A program made the translations under genes and the position numbers. Of a DNA stretch of 64,000 nucleotides, positions 33,070-42,784 are shown piece after piece. Every line of letters starts with the position of its first letter. The first letter of the stretch is position 1. The stretch is from the IMG/VR virus record IMGVR_UViG_3300008448_000002, positions 62,001-126,000 of that record; one strand, given 5' to 3'. The DNA comes from a virus. The notes below the pieces were generated by a model, which saw only the letters and a program-made list of their open reading frames with translations, ran no database searches and was not told the origin of the DNA.

Positions 33070-33454
33070 TTCAACTGGCGCATTAAATGTAGAAGGTTCT
33101 CCTGTTGCCGCCGATGGTTTTTATGGTAACACGGATGGTTTACATACCATTGCTATATATGTACAAAATTTCACGGGAAGAGTTTATTTAGAGGCAACTT
33201 TGAGTTCAACACCTACAAGCGAAGACTGGTTTAATTTACCTTTATCGCAAGTTGGGTATTTACAATATCCTATTAATCCATCAAACCCAACGGGAAGCAA
33301 CAATGGTGATACTGGTGTAAAATCATTTACATTTAAGATTAATGCTATATATTTAAGAATGAGAATAGATAGAAACTATTTGCCTGTTTTACCACAAAAC
33401 CCACAAGATTTGGCATTATTAGGAATAGTTAGAAAAGTTTTATTAAGCCGTTAA
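33041..33454 (+). CDS. Virion structural protein, 137 aa
   Basis: All-beta protein. YGNTDGLHTIAIYVQNFTGR, then VYLEATLSSTPTSEDWFNLP and a C-terminal FKINAIYLRMRIDRNYL match a small structural protein commonly found beside tail-fibre genes of marine T4-like phages. It overlaps the preceding gene by 29 nt and lies just upstream of the first tailspike. Likely a fibre- or baseplate-associated beta sandwich. Confidence 0.6.
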   Translation: MVQSVILLPSSTGALNVEGSPVAADGFYGNTDGLHTIAIYVQNFTGRVYLEATLSSTPTSEDWFNLPLSQVGYLQYPINPSNPTGSNNGDTGVKSFTFKINAIYLRMRIDRNYLPVLPQNPQDLALLGIVRKVLLSR

Positions 33455-33459
33455 AAAAA

Positions 33460-33487
33460 CATAAATAGTCTATGAATAACATTCATA
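33460..33487 (+). promoter_or_regulatory. Late promoter and 5' dyad for the first tailspike
   Basis: The late box CATAAATA (33460-33467) is followed by TATGAAT-AAC-ATTCATA (33471-33487), an inverted repeat at the likely start of the transcript. AGGA then precedes ATG 33503. Confidence 0.55.
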
Positions 33488-33502
33488 GGAAACTATTTAA
33501 AA

Positions 33503-36500
33503 ATGGCTCAGTTAAGACCCAAACAATTAAAATTTACAGCACAAGGTGATATATTAATAGGTGGTTCAACGGGAACTAGCACCATATTAGCTCTTGGAAC
33601 TAATGGACAAATATTAAAATCTAATGGAACATCCCTTGTTTATGCTACCAATAATGCGACAGGTGTAATAAATGATAGTGCTGTAACAGGTGCTACTGTA
33701 AAAGATGCCCTTAATAATTTACAAATTGCTATTGGTTCTGGGGGTTCTGTTGATTTAACTACCGCAACTCTTGAAGCTAGTAAAAGTAATGCCACTTTAC
33801 CTTTAATCAATTATCTCACACCTAAGTTTAATCCAGCAAACTATACTGGATTTGTTGGTGATGGTGTATCTAGTGACCAAACAGCGATTGATTCAATGAT
33901 GGCAGATATTGATGCCATAGCCACAACTAAAAAGTTTATTTGTATCGAAATGCCTTCTGATAGACCAGTCAGAGGACAGATAAAGAAATTATTGGCTGGC
34001 GGCAGCGATTTCTGGAGAAATGTATACATTGAGGGAAATAACTCTGAATTAATTGGAAACACAAAACCAGCCACACTAGGTGGAGAATCCCCTTTGGCTG
34101 GTGATGGTATTCTACATTTTCAGGGAATAGATGGTTTAACCATCGAAAATCTAAAAGTAAATGGACTATGTTATAATGGTATAGCGACATTAACACAAAC
34201 GGCAGGAGTTGCTACTTGTACGACAACGGAAACTCACAATCTCGTTACAGGTGATTATATTGCCATAATGGATGTAATAACAGATAGCACAAGCAATCCA
34301 GTACAAAGAATGAGAGATGAAACTTATAATGGGGCTAAGTTTATTACTGTAACGGGAGCAACGACCTTTACTTACCCTGTACATCCTAGTGCCTCGGCAA
34401 CCCCAATTATAACTTCTGGAAAATGTACATTTAAAACAACACAGTTTGGTGGAGATAATATTAGATTAGTTTCGTGTACTCGTGTTTTAATGAATAACAT
34501 TGATACTCGCCATAGTAACGACCATGCTATATATTTTGTTAGTACAACTAATACCGCCAACACGTCTGATGGAACTTTAACATTAACCGATAACAACGTA
34601 GTTTTAAATAACTTATATGTAGAGAATTGTACACAGACATCTTCAACTCCATCTGGTGTTAGAGAAATGGTGTGGAACAATATACAAGCAAGATTTTTTA
34701 GAGGTGGAGCAGTAAAATTCGCATCACACTTGTTAAACGGTGAAACCATCATTAACAACCTACAATGTTTTGATTTTTCTAACGTAGGAAACGGAACAAC
34801 ACCTAATGGATTGATTTTAGAAGGAAACCAAAGATTCTACTTGAATGGTTTTAATTTCTACAGAGCTGGTGGAATCATTTTATTACCAAACCCAACATCG
34901 GGAAGAATTGGTCAAAGAACATTAAAAGATATTACTATTCAGAGTGGTGCTATTACAGATTGCGGATATTGTTACACACAGGGTTCTGTAAAACGGGCAG
35001 AACAACATTCTGTTATTATTGGAGATAATGCCGTAACTATTGGTAATGATTCTATTAGAAACATCACGGTAAGAGATGTTGAGATTTTAAGACCCTACGG
35101 TAAAGGGTATCAGATTGGTAATAACAATGCCGGTTCTTTTGTAAATATTAATGTGATTGGTGGGTCAATCACCGAACCAGCATTACAAGCGTTAGATATA
35201 GCTGCGCGAAATTCAACTGGTGTTGTCATTAAAGATATGATTATCGAGAAAACTTCACCAAACATTTTAGTAAATAACTGGGTAACAGGAACATCTTATT
35301 CACAGGGTGATGTTGTCTATGTATCAACCACAAGAACATACTTCAGAAAAAGTAATTCTGGCACAGCTACATCTACAATTGAACCCCCACAATTCAACGG
35401 GAACGCATTAAGTGATGGTTGTGCGTGGAAAAACCTTGGTGAAAACTCTGTAATTTTGTTTGGACCAAGAGAAGGAACAGCAACAGATTTTTCTGATGAT
35501 GCTATAATCAAAGGAAACATTGTAAAGCAGTGGTCTTCTGGTAGCGGAATAGATTTTACAAAAGTTAGAAGATTAACCGTTGAAGGTAATATTCTTAATA
35601 AAGTAGGACATTTTTCTATAAACTGTTCATCTTCAACAGATAGCATAGTAAGAAATAATACGGTTAGTGGTGCTGGAACTAATCCGCTTAACTCTGGAAA
35701 CAACATTAATATGCTTGTTGAAGGAAACTATTTAGATGTGAATAACCAAAATAGAAATGCCGCCAACTTTAATAATGAAGACGGTATTACTTTTATAAAC
35801 AATATCATGGCAAACTCTACTCAAACGACATCTGCCTTGGGCACAACATTAACCAATATAAGACGATTTAAGGCATACAATAATACTGGTGTTAATTGCG
35901 CGGCAGATGATACTTTATATCCATTTATGCCAGCGAGAAGAAGAAACATTGATGATTCTTTCTTATCTTATCAACATAAATCAGGACTTTCTAATAACGA
36001 CCCTATCTTTTTAACCGCAGGGGCAACTATAACTAACAAAACCCCTACTAGTGGTAGGTCATCTTCTGTTTATGTAACAGAAAGTGGATACAACGCTAGA
36101 AATAGTATGTCTGCCAATTTATCCGCTACTGGATTATCTGGGGCATATTTCAATCCTAATGTGTTTACTTCTGGGGCATTTACAGGAGCGGCAACCGCAT
36201 GGAACTGGACAGGAAAAACTCCTGTTTATCAGATTGTTGGAAATAATGGTGCTGGAACACCAGTAAGTGGGGCAACGACAGTTACTACAGACTTAATGGG
36301 TATACCAGACGGGGCAACTATTAACTCTTGTGGACACTGGACATGGATTTCATGGAATGACTTCGGTTATTCATTAATGGCAAATGGACAATCGGTTGGA
36401 TATGAAACAGGAAAAGCAGCGGATTTAAATGTCAATGCTAGGGCATCTGGCACAGTAATTACCGCAATGTCATATGATAGTGGCACAGGGGTTGTCACTT

Positions 36501-37375
36501 GTACGGCAGTGGGACATGAGCTAACTAACGGAGAAAGATACACCATAGCAAGAACCTATCCAACGACATTTCAGGTAAATGCCGATTCAAATACCGATGG
36601 AGTAAAGGATTCAAATCCAGTCACGGTAATTGATGCCGATACATTCACTTATACAGTCGCAACGGGACTAACAAGCCCTGTAATGGGTATCGTGTTAATT
36701 CGCTCAAATGGAACATATCAAGGAAATTGTTCAATTACAAGTGTTGGAACACTGGCAACAATGACCGTTACATCGCATGGTTTATCTACAGGAAATTTAA
36801 TATCTGTAAGAATGGCAACTGATACTGTCTACAACGTCACGGGCGTTACTTGTACAGTCGTTGACGCAAATACAATAACATACACCATGGCTACTACACC
36901 AGCTTCAGGAACAGCAGTTGTAAACGAAAGACTTGTTGTTTTCGGAATGTATTGGTCTGAAGCGCACAACACAAGAACAGTTGGGGCAGGTGGATTCGTA
37001 AAACCAAAAACTAGAGGGATTCCTTGGGGAGACTACTTTGTTGAGTTTTATGGAAAAAGAGCTGATGTTGAACGTCTAGGTGTTTTACCATTTAAAACAC
37101 TTCTAACTCTTACACCAGGAAATATAGCATCTGGGTCTACTTTTGTATCACCATCACAGACATTATCTGGAATAACATCAAGAATGATTGGTAGAGCTAC
37201 TAGCATGACTACAAACAATGCTGGACTTGAGGCAAGAGTTGTTATTGTTGGTAATAATAGTTATCAATTGGTTTTGTATAATCCAACGGCAACAAATATC
37301 ACACCAGGAACATTAACATACAATATTGAAGTTTACAATACACTTCCTTGGTCTTCTACAGAAAGCGTTGTTTAA
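33503..37375 (+). CDS. Tailspike / tail fibre with pectate-lyase-like beta helix (1)
   Basis: The 1290-aa protein begins with an attachment segment of ~80 residues shared with the next gene (QLRPKQLKFTAQGDILIGG, ALGTNGQILKSNGTSL). At about residue 113 GFVGDGVSSDQTAIDSMMAD is the entry of a right-handed parallel beta helix of the pectate lyase 3 type. Asn- and Gly-rich helix turns follow to about residue 800. The C-terminal part carries beta repeats (for example GTVITAMSYDSGTGVVTCTA). It would bind and possibly depolymerise host surface polysaccharide. Confidence 0.8.
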   Translation: MAQLRPKQLKFTAQGDILIGGSTGTSTILALGTNGQILKSNGTSLVYATNNATGVINDSAVTGATVKDALNNLQIAIGSGGSVDLTTATLEASKSNATLPLINYLTPKFNPANYTGFVGDGVSSDQTAIDSMMADIDAIATTKKFICIEMPSDRPVRGQIKKLLAGGSDFWRNVYIEGNNSELIGNTKPATLGGESPLAGDGILHFQGIDGLTIENLKVNGLCYNGIATLTQTAGVATCTTTETHNLVTGDYIAIMDVITDSTSNPVQRMRDETYNGAKFITVTGATTFTYPVHPSASATPIITSGKCTFKTTQFGGDNIRLVSCTRVLMNNIDTRHSNDHAIYFVSTTNTANTSDGTLTLTDNNVVLNNLYVENCTQTSSTPSGVREMVWNNIQARFFRGGAVKFASHLLNGETIINNLQCFDFSNVGNGTTPNGLILEGNQRFYLNGFNFYRAGGIILLPNPTSGRIGQRTLKDITIQSGAITDCGYCYTQGSVKRAEQHSVIIGDNAVTIGNDSIRNITVRDVEILRPYGKGYQIGNNNAGSFVNINVIGGSITEPALQALDIAARNSTGVVIKDMIIEKTSPNILVNNWVTGTSYSQGDVVYVSTTRTYFRKSNSGTATSTIEPPQFNGNALSDGCAWKNLGENSVILFGPREGTATDFSDDAIIKGNIVKQWSSGSGIDFTKVRRLTVEGNILNKVGHFSINCSSSTDSIVRNNTVSGAGTNPLNSGNNINMLVEGNYLDVNNQNRNAANFNNEDGITFINNIMANSTQTTSALGTTLTNIRRFKAYNNTGVNCAADDTLYPFMPARRRNIDDSFLSYQHKSGLSNNDPIFLTAGATITNKTPTSGRSSSVYVTESGYNARNSMSANLSATGLSGAYFNPNVFTSGAFTGAATAWNWTGKTPVYQIVGNNGAGTPVSGATTVTTDLMGIPDGATINSCGHWTWISWNDFGYSLMANGQSVGYETGKAADLNVNARASGTVITAMSYDSGTGVVTCTAVGHELTNGERYTIARTYPTTFQVNADSNTDGVKDSNPVTVIDADTFTYTVATGLTSPVMGIVLIRSNGTYQGNCSITSVGTLATMTVTSHGLSTGNLISVRMATDTVYNVTGVTCTVVDANTITYTMATTPASGTAVVNERLVVFGMYWSEAHNTRTVGAGGFVKPKTRGIPWGDYFVEFYGKRADVERLGVLPFKTLLTLTPGNIASGSTFVSPSQTLSGITSRMIGRATSMTTNNAGLEARVVIVGNNSYQLVLYNPTATNITPGTLTYNIEVYNTLPWSSTESVV
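33594..33643 (+). repeat. 50-nt direct repeat, copy 1, in tailspike 1
   Basis: Identical over 50 nt to 37557-37606 in the second tailspike. It encodes part of the shared N-terminal attachment domain. Identity at the DNA level, including wobble positions, contrasts with divergence on both sides. Confidence 0.9.
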
Positions 37376-37475
37376 TATATGATTATAATAAAGAAATTAA
37401 CGGATAAAGCATATAATATATATAAAATTGTAATAAAATACTTTAAACTTATTAAAAACAAAGGAACATCATAAA

Positions 37476-40400
37476 ATGACCCAATTGCGCTCGAAGCAAA
37501 TAAAATTAGTTAGCAGAGGTGATATAATTGTTGGTAATAATTCTGCTATTGGTTCTATATTAGCTCTTGGAACTAATGGACAAATATTAAAATCTAATGG
37601 AACATCACTGATATATGCTACTAATAATGCTAGTGGAGTTACAAATGATAGTTCGGTAACAGGTATAACTGTAGCCGATGCCCTCAATAGTTTACGCACA
37701 TCTATCTTATCACTCGGTGGTGGTGGAGGAGGCGGGGGAGGAGCATCTATAGCTAGTCTAATAACAAACGATAGTAGTTTATTTGGAACAACAGTAAAAG
37801 ATGCTTTGAATGGATTGGCTTATTATCCAGAGGTTCATGGTGCTATTGGTGATGGTGTTGCCGATGATACAACGGCACTACAAGCATGGCTTAATGCCGC
37901 GAAGACAAATCCCGTTAATTTACAATTAAGACGGGGAAAAACATACCGAGTAACAAACATTTTAGATTGCGTTGACCAATATGGCTTATCAATTAATGGT
38001 AACTTTGCGACAATATTTTTTGACTGTTATGGTGCTGGGTCTTTTGGATTGTTTAAAGTAAGAAGAACAACAAAACAGGCAATCACGGCGCAAGATGGTA
38101 TATTAGGCTCAACTAGAAACCTAAACCAATACATAAGTATTAAAAATCTTAGAATAGAAGGACCATGGAGATATGGTGATTCTTATTTGGCATACAGTAC
38201 AGTTGCCACTGCGCCCGATGGATTGTTAAGAAGTGGCGGAGGAAACGCAACTTTTGGTAGAAATCTTTTTACAAAAACAACATTGAATGAATATACAACA
38301 GGCACGGCAACATTCACTAATGGTAGTAATATTGTTTCTGGAACAGATACACAATGGTTGGCGAATGTTCGGGCAGGTGACAGAATTAGACCAGAATTAA
38401 GTTCTGTTTTTGGCACGGTTAGTTCCGTGATAGATAATACAACAATACAATTAACTTCACCTTATAGTGGCACGTCAACCGCATCAGTAGTTTATAGAGC
38501 GGGATTAAAACCAATGTATAACACAGGAAGAGTTGCTGTTGTACCAGGAACAAGAAAAGTTTATGGATATGGTACTAATTTTACAACAGCGGGATTACAA
38601 GTTGGTGACGCTTTCTTTTTCAACCAACGGTTTAGAAGATACAAAATAGCAAGTATTGACAGTGCCACACAACTTACGCTTGATAGAGATTATTATGATT
38701 TTGCCGACCAATATATTTATAATACAGGAACAATAACAGCAACAAATGGTTCAACTTCTATTATTGGAGTTGGTAATGAGTTTGTTGCCAATTTAGTTGG
38801 GTCTGTAGTTCAATTTATTGGTGATAGTACATATTATACAATTGCTAGTTTTCAAAATAGTTCCTCTATGACGCTAGATAGAGCATATTCTGGAACAACA
38901 GGTTCTAAATCTTATAATATAATATATACGCGAGATTACAGTGTTGGTAAACCATATGAAATACAACGACTATATCAATATACTAGTGCTGGTGGAAATA
39001 ATAGATTTGTTCCTAAAGGTACATCATCAAATGTTAGACTTATTCCAACAGATGGTACATCGGCACAATATAGTTTTGTAAGAAATACTAATTTCGTGGG
39101 GAATATATTTAGAAAAACTCCTACTTCTAATTCCGATGTACCATTAGATATAGACGATGTTATTTGGAATAGTGCCTTTACTTATCTTGTGGTAGGAGGT
39201 GGAATAGCACTAAAGCCACCGACATCCAATTCTAACTTTTATCAGGTTGACAACCCAACGAATGTTAATAACTGTTCAGTTACGAATGGTTCAACAAACG
39301 TAACGGGCACTGGATTTAACTCACTCGCAGCAACAGGCTGGATTGTATTCAATGATGAATATGATTTTTATGGATATACAAGAGTAAGTAACACACAAAT
39401 TACTTTAAGTAAAAACTACACAGGAACAACAAGAACAACTGCTACTGGAAGATTTGGACCAGTATGTTATCTGTGTCTGGGTGATGCTCCTTCATTTGGT
39501 ACTGATATTATAGGGTTAGGTTCGGCAAAACATATTTATTTAGATAATTTATATCTAAAAGGAGGGGGTGATGTTGGTATCAAAGATTGTAGAAACACAC
39601 AGTATCCCCCAGAAGGCGAAACATCGTTTGCGTTAGAATCCCATCAACATATTTTTATAAGTAATACAGTAATTGATGAATGTTTTTCTGCCCACTCAAT
39701 GACACCAGCAGGTGGAACACAATTACACTTTAATAAAATTATTGTAAAGTGTAATAGAAGTTTCAAAGTGGCAAACCAATCTTTGGATGCTGGAAAGGTA
39801 ACAATTTCTCAGATGGATATAACAATTTATGATTTTGCCGCAGGTTTAGAATTATATAGTATTAATGATTTAACGGCGGGACAAATAAATATATCAGCTC
39901 CATATGGCGGTTATGCTGGGATTGATATAGCAAACAACGACAGTGGTGCTTTATCAGACATGAGTGGTATTCATGTAACTACCACGAATATAACGGGTTT
40001 TTACTATCCTGTGAGATTTTTGGCATTAGTTGGTAAGAAAATAAAAAATGTACATTTAGATTTTAATGCCACGGATTATGTGGCAAGTTGTTATGTTAAT
40101 TCATTGGGTGGAACAGAAACAATTGAAAATTGTTCTGTTACCATAAGAGGTTCACAACCAAGAGTTGGTGGATATGTAGCAAACTTTCAATTAGCACCAA
40201 TCAAAAGTTCTACTTTTGATTTCACACAAGTAGAGGGAATAAATCCTCTCGGTACAACCTTATGGACGTTTGTAAGTGGAACTGATGATGGAAAAAATAA
40301 GTTTATTATTCCCGTTGATGGTATTCCAGTAATCCCCACAACTGGTATCAATATTAAAGGCACAAGATTGGTAAGTAGAAACGCAGGGGCAGGTGAACCA

Positions 40401-40580
40401 GATGAAGTTAGATGTCTAGTTGGTGGAACTCCTGGAACATGGGAATACAGGGGAGGCATGGGAATTGGATTAATACCATTATCTGCTTTCCCAACATGGG
40501 CACCAGAATCATCCGCTATATTAAGAAATGATGGAATATATCAAAAACGCACGGGAACATGGGTAAAGATTTCCACATAA
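37476..40580 (+). CDS. Tailspike / tail fibre with pectate-lyase-like beta helix (2)
   Basis: The 1034-aa protein shares the N-terminal ~75 residues with tailspike 1 (QLRSKQIKLVSRGDIIVGNN). A Gly hinge GGGGGGGGGA (near residue 80) and a second short copy of the V-K-D-A-L-N motif follow. The beta helix begins with EVHGAIGDGVADDTTALQAW. Repeated segments of the type GTGTATFTNGSNIVSGTDTQ occur in the middle. The shared N-terminus suggests both spikes attach to the same baseplate or branch site. AAAGGAAC precedes the ATG. Confidence 0.8.
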   Translation: MTQLRSKQIKLVSRGDIIVGNNSAIGSILALGTNGQILKSNGTSLIYATNNASGVTNDSSVTGITVADALNSLRTSILSLGGGGGGGGGASIASLITNDSSLFGTTVKDALNGLAYYPEVHGAIGDGVADDTTALQAWLNAAKTNPVNLQLRRGKTYRVTNILDCVDQYGLSINGNFATIFFDCYGAGSFGLFKVRRTTKQAITAQDGILGSTRNLNQYISIKNLRIEGPWRYGDSYLAYSTVATAPDGLLRSGGGNATFGRNLFTKTTLNEYTTGTATFTNGSNIVSGTDTQWLANVRAGDRIRPELSSVFGTVSSVIDNTTIQLTSPYSGTSTASVVYRAGLKPMYNTGRVAVVPGTRKVYGYGTNFTTAGLQVGDAFFFNQRFRRYKIASIDSATQLTLDRDYYDFADQYIYNTGTITATNGSTSIIGVGNEFVANLVGSVVQFIGDSTYYTIASFQNSSSMTLDRAYSGTTGSKSYNIIYTRDYSVGKPYEIQRLYQYTSAGGNNRFVPKGTSSNVRLIPTDGTSAQYSFVRNTNFVGNIFRKTPTSNSDVPLDIDDVIWNSAFTYLVVGGGIALKPPTSNSNFYQVDNPTNVNNCSVTNGSTNVTGTGFNSLAATGWIVFNDEYDFYGYTRVSNTQITLSKNYTGTTRTTATGRFGPVCYLCLGDAPSFGTDIIGLGSAKHIYLDNLYLKGGGDVGIKDCRNTQYPPEGETSFALESHQHIFISNTVIDECFSAHSMTPAGGTQLHFNKIIVKCNRSFKVANQSLDAGKVTISQMDITIYDFAAGLELYSINDLTAGQINISAPYGGYAGIDIANNDSGALSDMSGIHVTTTNITGFYYPVRFLALVGKKIKNVHLDFNATDYVASCYVNSLGGTETIENCSVTIRGSQPRVGGYVANFQLAPIKSSTFDFTQVEGINPLGTTLWTFVSGTDDGKNKFIIPVDGIPVIPTTGINIKGTRLVSRNAGAGEPDEVRCLVGGTPGTWEYRGGMGIGLIPLSAFPTWAPESSAILRNDGIYQKRTGTWVKIST
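37557..37606 (+). repeat. 50-nt direct repeat, copy 2, in tailspike 2
   Basis: Second copy of the 33594-33643 block, at the same place in the shared N-terminal domain. It would allow homologous recombination that exchanges the receptor-binding parts. Confidence 0.9.
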
Positions 40581-40589
40581 AAGGAGTAT

Positions 40590-40982
40590 ATGAAACAAAA
40601 CAATAATATAGAATCAAAATTACAAAAGTATTGGAGACCAATAGTTGCATATACATACATTATTATATGTATATTCGATTTTATTCTTATGCCTATGTGG
40701 TATGAAATATCAAATACTACTGTAAATATAAGAGATTCCGTTGATTTATCGTTAAAATATTCTCCTGAATATCAAGAAAGAGTGTTAGTTGATTTAACCA
40801 CAAAAAGAGTTTGGAAACCATTAACCTTAGATACAGCGGGAACATTTCACTTAGCATTTGGTGCTATATTAGGTGCGGCGGCATATACTAGAGGTAGAGA
40901 AAAACAAGAAAGAATTAGAAGTGGTGGAAAAAACTATTATGGTTCAAACTCAAGACCTGATAATCCTGATGATGAATGTTAA
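40590..40982 (+). CDS. Putative holin
   Basis: The 130-aa protein has two hydrophobic segments (about residues 16-38, IVAYTYIIICIFDFILMPMW, and 83-100, TFHLAFGAILGAAAYTRG), an N-terminal charged region and a charged, polar C-terminus. FDFILMPMW and FHLAFGAILGAAAYTRGREK resemble phage holins of marine T4-like genomes. A strong AAAGGAG ribosome binding site precedes the ATG. It follows the tailspikes and is not next to the spanins or any visible endolysin. Function inferred from shape and pattern. Confidence 0.6.
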   Translation: MKQNNNIESKLQKYWRPIVAYTYIIICIFDFILMPMWYEISNTTVNIRDSVDLSLKYSPEYQERVLVDLTTKRVWKPLTLDTAGTFHLAFGAILGAAAYTRGREKQERIRSGGKNYYGSNSRPDNPDDEC

Positions 40983-40986
40983 TTTA

Positions 40987-41015
40987 TTGACTATTTAAAT
41001 AAATAATGTTATCAT
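40987..41015 (+). promoter_or_regulatory. Sigma70-like promoter for DNA ligase
   Basis: TTGACT (40987-40992), a 17-nt spacer and extended -10 TGTTATCAT (hexamer 41010-41015), 22 nt before ATG 41037. Confidence 0.55.
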
Positions 41016-41036
41016 GATTGAAATTATGGAATAATC

Positions 41037-42395
41037 ATGAACATCTTAGATAGTATTGTAAATGTAATCAATCAATTAGAAAGTACAGCTTCAAGATTGA
41101 AAAAAGAAGAAATATTAAAAAATGTCTTTATTTCTAAAAACTATGAGTTTTTTAATCTTTTAAACAAATGTTATTCTCCGTTAGTAACATATAATGTACA
41201 AAAAGTTCCTGCTATTGAGGAAGATAACACAGAAGAAAACGATTATACTTTTACATTAGAAGATTTCTATAAACTATTGGAATTGTTAGAAACAAGAAAA
41301 GTTACTGGTAATGATTTAAGAGATTTAATTAATACATCCGCTTTGGCATGTAATACGACTTATTGGAATACTATCTATAGAAGAATACTACTAAAAGATT
41401 TAAAATGCGGGATTACCAATGTTACAGTAAATAATGTACTTAAACAACTCGCTAAAACAAATGAAAAAGCCAATGACTATATTATTCCCGTTTTTGGCTG
41501 TCAACTTGCCTCCGATTCTGAAAAACACTTAAAGAAACTAAAGGGAAACTATTATCTTGACCCTAAATTGGATGGTGTTAGATTATTATCGGTATTAAAT
41601 GGCAATCTTGTAGAGCAATTTACCAGAAATGGTAAAGAAAATGGTAATTTTATTGATATTAAGAATAGTTTAAGTAAATTACTACCACATTTAAAAGAAC
41701 CTATTGTATTAGACGGTGAAGTGGTATCCTCTTCTTTTCAAGAATTAATGACACAGATGAACAGAAAAGGTGAAATTGATACATCATCTGCTAAGTTGGC
41801 ACTATTCGATGTAATTTCTTTAGATGACTTTAATAAGGGCATATCAGTAAAACCACAATATGTAAGGCATGGTGAATTATGCGCGTTGATGTCATTAATA
41901 CAAGATTTGAAAATAAACAATATCTTTGTTGTTCCAAAATTAAAAATAAACTTTGATACAAAAGAAGGATATGAAAGTTACATTAATTTTAATAAAGAAT
42001 GTATTGATGCTGGTTATGAAGGAATCATGATTAAATCATATGATGGAATATATGAATCAAAAAGAAGTTCTTGTTGGTTAAAGCAGAAACCTTTTATCGA
42101 ACTTACATTGAAGATTATTGATATTATTGAGGGTACTGGAAAATATCAAGGAATGATGGGTAACATCGTTTGTACTGGAACTGATGATACTGGAAAAATA
42201 CTTGAAGTTGATGTTGGCGGAGGATTTTCTGATATTGAAAGAAGTGACTTTTGGGATAATAAAGAAAAGTATATTGACTTTATGGTTGAAATTAGGGCGG
42301 ATGCTATTACCAAGGCACAAAATTCGGAAACATATAGTTTAAGATTCCCCCGATACAAGGGACTTCGTGGTACAGAAAAGAATGAAAAAATATGA
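41037..42395 (+). CDS. lig: ATP-dependent DNA ligase
   Basis: The 452-aa protein carries the nucleotidyltransferase motifs: motif I KLDGVR with adenylated K177, RNGKENG, motif III VLDGEVVSS, motif IV YEGIMIKSYDG and motif V WLKQKPF, followed by an OB domain. It seals nicks in phage DNA as T4 gp30 does; the length is close to T4 gp30 (487 aa). The stop overlaps the next small gene (ATGA at 42392-42395). Confidence 0.9.
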   Translation: MNILDSIVNVINQLESTASRLKKEEILKNVFISKNYEFFNLLNKCYSPLVTYNVQKVPAIEEDNTEENDYTFTLEDFYKLLELLETRKVTGNDLRDLINTSALACNTTYWNTIYRRILLKDLKCGITNVTVNNVLKQLAKTNEKANDYIIPVFGCQLASDSEKHLKKLKGNYYLDPKLDGVRLLSVLNGNLVEQFTRNGKENGNFIDIKNSLSKLLPHLKEPIVLDGEVVSSSFQELMTQMNRKGEIDTSSAKLALFDVISLDDFNKGISVKPQYVRHGELCALMSLIQDLKINNIFVVPKLKINFDTKEGYESYINFNKECIDAGYEGIMIKSYDGIYESKRSSCWLKQKPFIELTLKIIDIIEGTGKYQGMMGNIVCTGTDDTGKILEVDVGGGFSDIERSDFWDNKEKYIDFMVEIRADAITKAQNSETYSLRFPRYKGLRGTEKNEKI

Positions 42396-42562
42396 TTGAC
42401 ATTAAATCAATTAACTTTATTCAAAATGATATTTTGTTTGAGGTAAATATCATTAATCATAATAACATCAAGGTTAAGAAGAAACTATTTAAAAATTGGA
42501 ATGATGCCCATAAATACTATAGTTTATTAGTAAAAAGATTATTACATGAAATTAATCGTTGA
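42392..42562 (+). CDS. Hypothetical small protein, 56 aa
   Basis: Read from ATG 42392, coupled to the ligase stop by a 4-nt overlap, to TGA 42560-42562. The product starts MIDIKSINFIQNDILFEVNI and ends SLLVKRLLHEINR. Its stop codon overlaps the -35 element of the tRNA promoter. Coupling is the main support. Confidence 0.55.
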   Translation: MIDIKSINFIQNDILFEVNIINHNNIKVKKKLFKNWNDAHKYYSLLVKRLLHEINR

Positions 42563-42587
42563 CAAAGTATAAATAATAAACTATAGT
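42559..42587 (+). promoter_or_regulatory. Sigma70-like promoter for the tRNA-Met/tRNA-Pro unit
   Basis: TTGACA (42559-42564), a 17-nt spacer and TATAGT (42582-42587), 14 nt before tRNA-Met. Confidence 0.65.
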
Positions 42588-42600
42588 AATATTATCTTAT

Positions 42601-42672
42601 TGCGCCGTGGAGCAGTGGTAGCTTGTCTGGCTCATAACCAGAAGGTCGTTGGTTCAAATCCAACCGGCGCAT
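42601..42672 (+). tRNA. tRNA-Met (anticodon CAT)
   Basis: The acceptor TGCGCCG pairs fully with CGGCGCA, the anticodon loop CTCATAA lies in a TCTGG/CCAGA stem and the T-arm GTTGG-TTCAAAT-CCAAC is canonical. Position 1:72 is paired, unlike initiator tRNA, so it is an elongator Met or, if the host modifies it to lysidine, an Ile tRNA. CCA is not encoded. Confidence 0.93.
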
Positions 42673-42688
42673 CTCTTACAATAAATGT

Positions 42689-42764
42689 CAGGAATTAGCT
42701 CAGTTAGTAGAGTGCTGGTCTTGGATACCAGAGGCCGGAGGGGCAGAGCCTCCATTCCTGACCA
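42689..42764 (+). tRNA. tRNA-Pro (anticodon TGG), atypical T-loop
   Basis: The acceptor CAGGAAT pairs with ATTCCTG, the anticodon loop CTTGGAT lies in a CTGGT/ACCAG stem and CCA is encoded (42762-42764). The T-stem GGAGG/CCTCC is intact but its loop reads GGCAGAG rather than TTCRANN, so the usual T54, T55 and A58 are missing. Confidence 0.85.
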
Positions 42765-42784
42765 TTAATCTATAGGAAATTACA

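Noticed and set aside
37379-37474. 31-codon ORF between the two tailspikes
   Set aside because: Short, Lys/Ile-rich as expected of AT-rich spacer, no ribosome binding site and no sign of conservation.
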